A DNA stretch of 64,000 nucleotides from Diospyros lotus (lineage: Eukaryota > Streptophyta > Magnoliopsida > Ericales > Ebenaceae), in assembly GCF_014633365.1 (NCBI RefSeq), contig NC_068349.1, positions 26,302,753 through 26,366,752 on the forward strand. The letters are read 5' to 3'. Of the stretch, positions 1 through 9,317 are shown one piece after another. Position numbers and translations under genes: made by a program. How positions within the stretch are numbered: the stretch's first letter is position 1; each line of letters starts with the position of its first letter. Below the pieces are notes generated by a model. It was not told where the DNA came from. It worked only from the letters and a program-made list of their open reading frames with translations, and did not search any database.

Positions 1-1
1 G

Positions 2-2599
2 TTGGGCGACACAATGGAAGCATATGTTGACGACATGATTGTGAAAAGTCGAAAGGACGAATCCCATGTAGAAAAACTAGCGCAAGTGTTGGGAGTCTTT
101 AGACAATACAAGATGCGGTTGAATCCAACAAAGTGTGCCTTTGGCGTACAGTCAGGAAAATTCTTGAGATACATGATCACGCAAAGAGGAATCGAAGCAA
201 ACCCTGAGAAAATACAGGCAATATTGAACATGGAACCACCAGCATCAACTAAGGAAGTTCAGCGATTGACAGGGCGAATGGCAGCTCTTGGACGTTTTCT
301 CTCCAAGTCAGCCGAAAGAGAGTTACCCTTCTTACAAACATTAAGAGCAGGAAAAAAGTTTGACTGGACAGAGCAATGCCAAAAGTCGTTTGAAGCGTTA
401 AAGGAGTATTTGAAAGAAGTTCCCCTATTAACACGACCAGAAACTGGAGAGACATTGTACTTATACTTGGGGATAAGTGATGAAGCCATAAGTGCAGTAT
501 TAATCAGGAAAGAAGGACAGGTGGATCGACCAATATATTATGTCAGTAAGGTATTGTAGGGCCCTGAGACACGTTATCCAGTGGCAGAAAAAATGGCATT
601 AGCACTGGTAAACGCATCTAGAAAGTTGAGGCCATACTTCCAAGCTCATTCGATCATCATACTTACAGATCAGCCCTTGCGAAGTATTTTACAAAAGCCC
701 GAATATTCCGGTCGCCTTACCAAATGGTCCATCGAGTTAAGTGAATATGATATCCAGTATCAACCTCGACAAGCTATAAAAGGACAAGCACTAGCTGACT
801 TTATTGTGGAATGCACACACTCCGGTAAGGCGACAGAAAATAGGCAGGAAGAATGGTTGTTGTTTGTTGATGGGGCATCTAGTTCACAAGGGAGTGGCGC
901 TGGGATAGTACTCGTATCCCCCGAGGGAGAAACGTTTGAGTATTCCCTACGGTTTGCTTTTCCGAATACCAACAACATAGCTGAATATGAAGCATTAATC
1001 GCTGGAATGAGGATAGCAAGAAAATTGGAAGTAGCACGATTGGTTGCTCATAGTGATTCTCAGTTGATTGTGCAGCAGTTTCAGGGACAATATGAAACCA
1101 TAGAGTAGATAATGCCCCGATATTTGTGCAAAGTGAAAGACCTAACACAGACATTTCAGAGTTTTCAGTTAACACAAATAAACAGATCACTCAATGGACA
1201 TGCTGATGCCTTATCTAAACTGACGTCCACTAAAGAAACAACCGGAAGAGCAGTATTTGTTGAAATGCTTCATCAGCCGAGCATTGAAGAAAAAGAGATA
1301 TCGTGTGTGGAGACAGGAGTGGATTGGAGATCGTCCTTCTATTGTTATCTCACTAATAATGAATTACCAGATGATCCACAAGAAGCAAGAAGACTTAAGA
1401 TGCGGGCTTCAAGGTTTACCATCATAGACAGGATATTATATAAGCGAGCTTACACTACACCTCTTCTCAAATGTTTAGGCCCTCAAGAGGCCGAATATGT
1501 CTTGGCAGAAGCTCATAGTGGAATATGTGGAGAGCACTAGGGAGCAAGAGCCCTAGCAACCAAAATCTTGAGAGCCGATTTCTTTTGGCCCACATTAAGG
1601 TCCGACGCGTTAAAGAAAGTCAAATCATGTGACAAATGTCAACGACACGCTCCAGTCCAATCTGCCCCAATATCTCAGTTGCAACCTGCGTTCCAGCCTA
1701 TACCATTAGCTCAGTGGGGTTTGGATATTCTGGGACCTTTTCCTCAAGCGCCCGGGCAAAGAAAATTTTTAATAGTGGCCACCGACTATTTCACCAAATG
1801 GATTGAAGCTGAGGCATTGGCTACTATTACGGCACGAAAAGTGAAGGCAATGGTATGGAAAGACATTGTGTGCCGGTTTGGGATACCAAGAATTATCGTC
1901 ACGGATCACGGGAAGCAATTTGACTGTGACTCCTTTAGAAAATTCTATAACGACCTAGGAATTCAACTAAGATTCGCTTCAGTAGCGTATCCCCAAGCTA
2001 ATGGGCAAGCTGAGGTCAGTAACCAAACCATATTACATGGCCTAAAAACCCGACTTGAAGGAGCCAGAGGCACATGGGCCGACGAGCTGCCCACCATTTT
2101 ATGGGCTTATCGAACAACTAGTCAGGTAGTTACGGGAGAAACTCCATTCAATCTGGTATATGGAACAGAGGCTTTAATTCCCATTGAAATTTCAGCTAAG
2201 TCCCCAAGACTGATGGCATATGAGGAAGAGGATGGCGCAAGGAATTCTGAAGCGTTACGAGAAAATTTGGATCTGATTGAAGAGCAGAGGGATAACACTG
2301 CCATGAAGATAGTTGCATATCAAAGAAGAGTAGCCAGTTATTTCAATTCTCGAGTAAAGAACAGACCCATGAAAGAAGGAGATTTAGTACTTCGAAGATC
2401 TGTTGTAACCAACGCGCTAAGGGATGATGGAAAGTTACGAGCAAATTGGGAAGGGCCGTACCGCATTCTAAAACTGCTTGGCCCCAACACTTGCACTTTA
2501 CAGACTCTTTCAGGAGACACTATGGGGAAAACATGGAATTTGAACTATCTGAAGTTGTATATGAACAATGTATCTGAGAAAATATCTGCAATAACATAA
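2..2599 (+). pseudogene. Tat-lineage Ty3/gypsy pol, 3' part (RT - RNase H - second RNase H - integrase)
   Basis: The window opens inside reverse transcriptase: AYVDDM is the catalytic YVDD box. One reading frame runs to the TAA at 2597-2599 but carries TAG stops at 557-559, 1106-1108 and 1538-1540, so it cannot make a full polyprotein. Order: RT palm and thumb, RT-linked RNase H, a second RNase H (FVDGAS, AEYEAL, HSDSQL, then GHADALSKL), integrase zinc finger (EAHSGICGEH...CDKC) and integrase core. In the block starting at 1568 the core residues are D53, D113 and E149, which fits D-D-35-E. The extra RNase H is known from the Tat/Ogre lineage. The element would copy RNA to DNA and insert it into the genome. 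Two stops fall where relatives usually have Gln (KVL-Q-GPE and EH-Q-GAR), which suggests CAG to TAG decay. Confidence 0.93.
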
Positions 2600-2695
2600 G
2601 TCCTAAATGGGACCGTGGACGTAGGCGCATTTAGCCGAACCACGTAAAAATGCTTGTGTGCGCATGGTTTGTCATTTTATTTTCGGAAAAGAAAA

Positions 2696-3436
2696 GATCG
2701 AGCCCGTTGTCCCGCCTATGGCCCGACAACGAGGTAAAACTAAGATCGAGCCCGTTGTCACGCCTATGGCCCGGCAACGAGGTAAAATTACGATCGAGCC
2801 CGTTGTCACGCCTATGGCCCGACAACGAGGTAAAATTACGATCGAGCCCGTTGTCCCGCCTATGGCCCGGCAAGGAGGAAAATTACGATCGAGCCCGTTG
2901 TCACGCCTATGGCCCGGCAACGAGGTAAAATTACGATCGAGCCCGTTGTCCCGCCTATGGCCCTGCAACGAGGTAAAACTACGATCGAACCCGTTGTCCC
3001 GCCTATGGCCCGGTAACGAGGTAAAATTACGATCGAACCCGTTGTCCCGCCTATGGCCCCGCAACGAGGTAAAATTACGATCGAGCCCGTTGTCCCGCCT
3101 ATGACCCGACAACGAGGTAAAATTACGATCGAGCCCGTTGTCCCGCCTATGGCCTGGCAACGAGGTAAAACTAAGATCTAGCCCGTTGTCCCGCCTCTTG
3201 CCCAGTAACGAGGTAAAATTACGATCGAGCCCGTTGTCCCGCCTATGGCCCGGCGACGAGGTAAAATTACGATCGAGCCTGTTGTCCCGCCTATGGCCCG
3301 GCAACGAGGTAAAACTAAGATCGAGCCTGTTGTCCCGCCTATGGCCCGACAACGAGGTAAAATTACGATCGAGCCCGTTGTCCCGCCTATGGCCCGGCAA
3401 CGAGGTAAAAATACGATCGAGCCCGTTACCCCGATA
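2696..3436. repeat. 48-bp tandem array downstream of pol
   Basis: About 15 head-to-tail units of 47-48 bp, each with GATCGAGCCCGTTGT, a CGCCTATGGCCCG block and an ACGAGGTAAAA block. Unit starts read at 2696, 2744, 2792, 2840, 2887, 2935 and 2983, and the array continues to about 3430. The array lies between pol and the antisense ORF, the hypervariable 3' region where Tat/Ogre elements are known to carry tandem repeats. Because 48 is divisible by 3, several frames stay open, but these look like by-products of the period. Confidence 0.93.
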
Positions 3437-3665
3437 ACAAGGAAAATACGCTCAAGCTCGCCACATCGTGCATGGTCTAGTAGCGAAAGAAAAATGTTGG
3501 CCTTATATCACTAAAGACAACAATAAAAGGATGAATCAAGCAGTAAATAGCGAAACACATTGGGTAGGACAAAGAAAAAACATTCATTGATAAAACCAAC
3601 AGACAAACTACAACGAGAGGAGCACATTCGCCCGACAACAGCTGAAATCAAACCACAATGAGGGT

Positions 3666-6059
3666 TTACTCGCGGGAGCGAGACTTGCGAGAGGAACGCT
3701 TAGAAGACCCCAACGATGCAACAGGAATCCCAGGAGGATCGGCGGGGAATTCCCCTTCTTCAACCTCAACCGCTTGAGGGATATCTTCAACGGCCGCACT
3801 AGGATTTTCTCCAATGGCTCTGGGGTCGACCACCATGCCTTCTTTGAAAAGAAACGGGTTCCAAGGGCCCGCCAAATTCTCCAAATCATCCACCAAGTAA
3901 GAATCCAAATAAGAAAAAGGACTCATGGGCTCGTTCAGTTCATACTGGCGCCAATCTACTTGATGAGACTCCTCAACCTCTGGAGTAAGGAAAAGTTCAG
4001 GAAAAGTCTCTCCCGGACGTTGAGATTCCAGATGGGCGCGTGCCAGATAAAACCCATATTTCAAAAAACCTGAAGCATATTTTCCTTTCCTATCTTGACA
4101 GTCGGTTGAGAGACGATATTCTTTCACTGCTTCAGCCCGAATATCCCGAGCATCCTTCCGACTTATCTTCAACTCTGACAGGCGTAGAGAATGTTCCTGT
4201 AAAAGTGCCTCGTGTTGCGCCATCAAACCAAAACTCTTGCGCTCTTCAGCTTCTAGCTAAGAGCGTAAGTCTGAAATTTCCCCATGAAGACCCGAGGTAC
4301 CAACAGAAGCCTCAGACAGTCGATCCTCCATGCGCCCAATCTCTGCCTCTGCATTTTTCTTCCCGAGCTCTGCCCGACGAGCAGGACCCTTTAACTCTTG
4401 ACACTCCTCATTCCAAGAAAATTGGCACTTCCTCCAGTCTGACATTTGGGCCCTACTTGTTCACGATAGGCCCTGTCCCTAGCATTAGAGGCAACTATCC
4501 CTTGAACCCCTTGCACCAGAAGTTGCTCCACTTCATCCCTAGTCTGGGCATAATTGCCACCGATAAGTCGTCGTTCATCTCGAGGGAGAATGGTGGAGTA
4601 AATGAGGCGAGTGCCAATCCCTGGTTCAGTGACGAAGTCTGTTTCCAATACCCCGGGGAAACTTCATAGTCTCGACCAGTAAGCTTTGTACCATCCCCGA
4701 GAATCACAGTGTGCTTCACCTCACCCGGAAGAGGAAGTACAGGAGGTGGTCTCAATGCTTTCTCCCCCCCAAGACGGTGACGATCTTTCCTGTTAGGAAC
4801 TACAGGGTGGCGATATTCTTCTTCCACCCGAGCCATATCGCCAGCAAACCGAGAAGACGAGGTTCGCCCCCCTTGCGAATTGGGAGCAGGAGATGGAGGG
4901 TTGACGGCCTCTTCATGAGGAAGAGGAAGAGATGGACTTTCTGTGTGAGAAGGAGCTTCGATACTCGATTGGTCACTTCTGGGACGACGTCGCCTTTCTA
5001 CTCCAATGGGAGAAACACCGGCAGGCCTACGTGACCGAGGAGGGTGAGAGCTTGTAGATCCCTCGGCACCATGTGTAGAAGTCCCAGCTGTTGTTACAAC
5101 ACGTGCCTCCTCCTCACGCTGGCGTCTACGTAACTCCATCAGCCTATTCAACCCAGCCATTTCTGCGAAAATCAATGCAAAGCAGTTAATACGGAAAAAT
5201 GCAATAATGGGAAAAGAAAAAAGGAAGGCAATGTCAAAAGATATTCTACCCCCAGGAGTGTTTTCCTCCTGGGGATCAAAAGGAGGATGCGAAGACGATT
5301 CAGGCATTTCCATCTCCTCATCCTCGACTCCTTCCATTTCCTGGTTAGATAGCGTAGAAGACTGAGGAGGAGCAGTTGGCGTCACGACCCCCCAACCCGC
5401 GATTCTGAAATTCTCCACCGTCAAGAGGCTCATCAAGTCAACGGGGCCTTGTGCCGTTAACATTTCTACTAGGTGACGATACACGCCCCGAACTTCCTTG
5501 CAGGGAGGGAACCCTTGGCTGGCGTCTTGATGATTCCAAAATAAAGGAGCATCCCAACTAGGTGGAGGTTCTATCACTAACCACCGTTCTTCAAATCGAT
5601 TAATCTTGTTTGGAAGCGCAATGAACAGCTCTAAGCCCGACACCTTCTGAGCGTGTAAAGAGCACGATCCTTGCTGGCTTTTCGCAGTTGATAGAAACAA
5701 CTAAAAAGTCTCAAGGAGGGGACGACGTCCCTCAGTCGACAAAGTATAGAAAAGCCGACCATCTGAGCCCAACCATTAGGATGAAGTTGAGCGGGAACAA
5801 TCTTGTAGTGACGCAACCACGCCCTTGCAAAGGGCGGAAGAGGAAAACGGAGTCCCACCTCAAATGAAGCAAAGTGAAGACCAAGGGAGCCCTCGTCTAC
5901 CCAAGAGGGGTCCGGCTCATCAAGACGGGGGTACCTCACCATAAATCCAGAAGGCGTGGCGTCATAAACTTGCTCATAGGCCCCGTATCGAAGCCTGGAA
6001 CTCGAAGTTGTAGGAATGTGCGCGGGGCCGGGGGGTGATGCCGGTCTTCTCCTCGACAT
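3666..6059 (-). pseudogene. Antisense ORF of the Tat element (Transposase_28-like)
   Basis: Read on the minus strand from ATG at 6059 (MSRRRPASPPGP) to TAA at 3666-3668. The N-terminal part (SLGLHFASFEVGLRFPLPPF, LHPNGWAQMVGFSILCR, SLRLFSCFYQL, then in another frame GLELFIALPNK) resembles the plant 'putative gypsy-type transposon' family, Pfam Transposase_28. A proline/serine-rich linker and a charged helical C-terminal part follow. A plausible 87-bp intron (5163-5249; GTAGAAT...TTTTCGCAG) interrupts the middle. Frames change near 5650-5700, near 4630, near 4440 and near 4240, so the copy is broken. Antisense ORFs between pol and the 3' LTR are described for Tat elements; their function is unknown. 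The gene converges on pol across the 48-bp array. Confidence 0.75.
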
Positions 6060-6250
6060 ATTAAAGAAATACGAGACCGTTACCTTGTTACAACAGGAAA
6101 GACGGAAGGTCACAGGAAGCAAAACACCTGCACAAAAGACAAAGAACATCAGTACAAGGCAAAAGAAAGAAACAATTGAAGGAAATCAAGTGACTAAAGG
6201 CATAAAAGGACGAGGGAAGGCCGGAGCCACTCGACCACAGCCCAGTGAGG

Positions 6251-6357
6251 GGCCACTCGGTCATGACCGAATGGCCTCCGTCGAGTACAAGGCCACTCGG
6301 TCATGACCGAGTGGCCACTCGTCACTCGCCATAGCCACTCGGTCATGACCGAGTGGC
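6251..6357. repeat. Three long perfect or near-perfect palindromes
   Basis: Three copies centred on CACTCGGTCATGACCGAGTG. The copies at 6291-6316 and 6334-6357 are perfect palindromes of 26 and 24 bp, flanked by GGCC or GGC. The first (6251-6276) has one mismatch. They lie between the start of the antisense ORF and its possible TATA box. The same 20-bp core recurs in another LTR at 23686-23705. Confidence 0.9.
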
Positions 6358-6484
6358 CTCCCAATCGCACCCTTCGAATGCTGAAAACGAGATGTGGCCC
6401 AGAAACGCGCCGAGACCTGAGAGAATTTTAGTTTTGAAGCACCTCAGCTGATCATTGTAAAAATTAAATGAAGACTTGAAGCCC

Positions 6485-6492
6485 TATTTATG
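6485..6492 (-). promoter_or_regulatory. Possible TATA box for the antisense ORF
   Basis: The minus strand reads CATAAATAGGG here, about 430 nt upstream of the antisense ATG at 6059. Position and sequence fit a core promoter, but this is inference from sequence only. Confidence 0.35.
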
Positions 6493-6646
6493 GAGGTTCG
6501 AAAGGCAAAAAGTCAAAAGCTGTGGAGCAAATACAGAAAATGAAGAGCAAATGCGCAAAAATGATCTCTCGAGAGATAAACAAAATGTGGCAAAAGCGAC
6601 GCCCATTTTTCCAGGATCGTATGCTCTTTTACCCGACTCCTCAGCT

Positions 6647-6660
6647 AAAAAAGCAGGGAG
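6647..6660 (+). promoter_or_regulatory. Polypurine tract of the Tat element
   Basis: AAAAAAGCAGGGAG is a purine run ending four bases before TGATATGCCC, the LTR start. It would prime plus-strand DNA synthesis. The LTR start is supported by a second LTR (minus strand, ending at 24362) that begins with the same ten bases. Confidence 0.6.
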
Positions 6661-6775
6661 CAATTGATATGCCCGGGAGGGCGAAATGGATCTGTGATCG
6701 AATGCGGGCCCCAATAGAAGACAAATCAAAGTCAAAGGCCAAGGAAGACCCGCTCGACCGTGCCGGGTGGGAGCC

Positions 6776-7037
6776 CACTCGGCACAACTGAGTGGATGAG
6801 ACCACTCGGCTGGGCCGAGTGGCCAACCACTCGGCACAACCGAGTGGCTGAGACCACTCGGTTCTGCCGAGTGGCTGAGACCACTCGGCTAGGCCGAGTG
6901 GCCGTGACCACTCGATTGCCGAGTGCTTTTCCCAACCACTCGGCCCAACCGAATGGGGTCCACTCGGCCCAACCGAGTGGAGAGGGTCACTCGGTCGTAC
7001 CGAGTGATCCCTCCCCGAACTCGGCTTCACCGAGTTG
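6776..7037. repeat. Array of ten short hairpins in LTR U3
   Basis: Ten consecutive inverted repeats of the form CCACTCGG - about 5 nt - CCGAGTGG. Stems are 7-9 bp. Loops vary: CACAA, CTGGG, TTCTG, CTAGG, TTG, CCCAA, TCGTA, CTTCA. Two outer units keep pairing through paired changes (AACTCGG/CCGAGTT and TCACTCGG/CCGAGTGA). The array ends about 130 bp upstream of the TATA box. Confidence 0.93.
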
Positions 7038-7169
7038 TGGTCACCCTTCAAGATAGTCGATCCAGCCAAATTCCCCCTCTTCGTGCCAAACGATGAGCAT
7101 TGCGATATTTCCGTAATAGGCCGCAAGATTTCCGCCGAGAAAATCGCGACGCCTCTCTCTCTCCTTCAC

Positions 7170-7177
7170 TATAAATA
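7170..7177 (+). promoter_or_regulatory. TATA box of the Tat LTR
   Basis: TATAAATA in CTTCACTATAAATACG. The conserved core CATCGGAGGG begins 91 nt downstream. In the related minus-strand LTR the same spacing is 92 nt (23299 to 23207). Confidence 0.75.
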
Positions 7178-7318
7178 CGAAACCCACCTTCATCACGAGG
7201 TACGCAATTTTAAGTTATTGAAGCACACTTTTCTCATTTTCTCTCGAGATCTGACTCAAGCATCGGAGGGTTTGCGCGGGGACCCCCACCCGCGTCCTAA
7301 CGGTGCTCTCGTTTTGTA

Positions 7319-7605
7319 GGCCACTCGTCACCAAGGTCACTCGTCACCCTCAGGTCACTAGGCCGTCAAGGCCACTCGTCACCCCTCAGGTCACTCGGTC
7401 AGGGCCATTCGTCACCCCTCAGGTCACCCGGTCGTCAAGGTCACTCGTCACCCTCAAGTCACTCGGTCGCCAAGGTCACTCGTCATCCTCCGGTCACTCG
7501 GTCACCAAGGCCACTCGTCACCCCCAGGTCACTCGGTCACCAAGGCCACTCGTCACCCTCAGGTCACTCGGTCACCAAGGCCACTCGGTCATAGGTCACC
7601 TGATC
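7319..7605. repeat. CACTCGTCACC / CACTCGGTCACC tandem repeats in LTR U5
   Basis: More than ten imperfect units built from GGTCACTCGTCACC, TCAGGTCACTCGGTCA and CCAAGGCCACTCG. They share the CACTCGG word with the U3 hairpins but lack the matching right arm, so they are direct rather than inverted repeats. Confidence 0.85.
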
Positions 7606-7762
7606 ATTTTGCGCCACCTGATCATTTTGGGCCACCAGATCATCAGCCCTATCAGACTATCAGATCTGGATCTTTATCAAATCCAATTGCTTGTCCAGAT
7701 TTTCATCAGCAAAGATACGACTCCCAAGACTCTTGCGTCTCTCCTCGATTAAAAATAGATTG

Positions 7763-9317
7763 TTGTATTTTGACAACAATACTAATAATCTGTGATTTTG
7801 GTGGTTTTAACATATAGTAGTTTGGTTATGATTTAGAAAATATATAAATCACCTATACTTATTAGTGATTTGATTCGAAAAACACAATCCAAACTACTAA
7901 ATCCAACCATTGCATACCCCTAATATTAATAGTTTTGAAAAAATTATTTAAAAAATAAAGTTAAAGGATATAAACTTTTGAAAAAAAAATAAAGTTTTGA
8001 TTTAGTTTAAATTAATGTAGATTATGGATAATATTAATAGTTTTCTAATGATGTCGAAAATTGTTTCATCATTGTTTTGACTAATGGAGAATGCCACACT
8101 ATTATGACAATTAAAACCAACAGATTTTCTTACCAAACCTACAAAATAATGGGTTAAGAGTTACTCAAAGGCTATTCTCTTCCCAGAGGGTCAAATCTTA
8201 GTTGTCATCTTGGTTTGGCTTTTTTAAAGAAAATATTTGTTTTGAAAAATATAAAGATTCAGTCAATAGAGCAATAAACTTTTAAGTGAAAAATAAGAAA
8301 TGCCAAGATAATAAAAGTGAAAATGTATAAGAGAGACAATAAAATTCAGAGTGATTTGTCCCTATTTAAGTTTTAAGGGTGTTTTTTATTTTCCTAAAAT
8401 GTCTTTCTTGTGTTATGCTTTAAAATAAAATTTTAAAAAAAAAAAAATCTCTTCCCCACCAAAACAAAAATTAACTCCTACAGACATAAAAAACTTCTCA
8501 CTAAAAACTTAAATTAGATAATCAATTTATTTTATTTACTTGACTACCCCTCTAGTACACTGAACAGATAAATTTTTACTTCCTCAGCTTCAATGTACCT
8601 GAAAGTCTAATGGAACTTAACCAATATACAAATTATACATACCCCCCATTGTTCCCCCATATGGGCACCATATATATTTCAACCTCAATAAGAAATCAAG
8701 GCATCTTCACAATTTCCAGAAGAGAACCAACGAAAACACCCCCATCAAAATCAATCACTAGACCAGCAGGATTGAACTGCAAAGGCAAATCCACCACTCC
8801 AAAAACTGCTAGTTTTAGAATTTTTTTTTTTTCTTTCTTTTTTGCCTCTTTTTGACCTTAAACTGATCCTACATATATTGAAATACAAAAGAAAGATAAC
8901 CGAATGTATCAAAAAGATCGTACAATTAATATTATCAAACATGAAACCTGCTTGTTTGCTATCCAAAATTCACTGAATGGATTCTCACTACGGACAATCT
9001 CAATTCCGTAAGGGGCATGCAATCCCAATAAGAGTAAACTCAATCTTATTTAAATCAACCACCTATCCCATGATCTTCAGTTTGAGCAAGAAAGCAATCT
9101 CTCCCTCACTTTCTAGTTTTCTTTTTCCTTTCACATTTTGCCAAGAGGAAAAATGCAGACGTCTGCAGAATAGGCACTTGGGCAGTCCAAAATTCTCTTG
9201 CTTCAGTGGTTTAGTAGAGTAGAAGAATTCTAGAATAGGGTTTTCAAATCTGACAACCAAATAATCATAATTACCAACTGAGCTAGTCATTCATGGAAGG
9301 ATGCAGTTCTCCCCAGA
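7763..9317. other. AT-rich intergenic sequence and presumed 3' UTR of the PHAX-like gene
   Basis: No coding region or transposon is recognised. The stretch is AT-rich with poly-A and poly-T runs. Part of it must hold the 3' UTR of the minus-strand gene ending at 9318, but no poly(A) site can be placed with confidence. Confidence 0.5.

Larger units (their letters stand above)
6665..7662 (+). mobile_element. 3' LTR of the Tat element
   Basis: Begins TGATATGCCC after the polypurine tract. U3 holds a hairpin array (6776-7037). A TATAAATA box lies at 7170-7177 and the conserved core CATCGGAGGGTTTGCGCGGG starts at 7261. U5 is made of short CACTCGTCACC-type repeats. The 3' end is uncertain: TATCA at 7658-7662 would pair with the TGATA start, but ends at 7654, 7679 or near 7710 are also possible. 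The 5' LTR and target duplication lie outside the window. Confidence 0.7.

Noticed and set aside
2672..3400. Long minus-strand open frame through the 48-bp array
   Set aside because: The openness follows from a period divisible by three; the frame begins with a non-ATG codon and has no domain.
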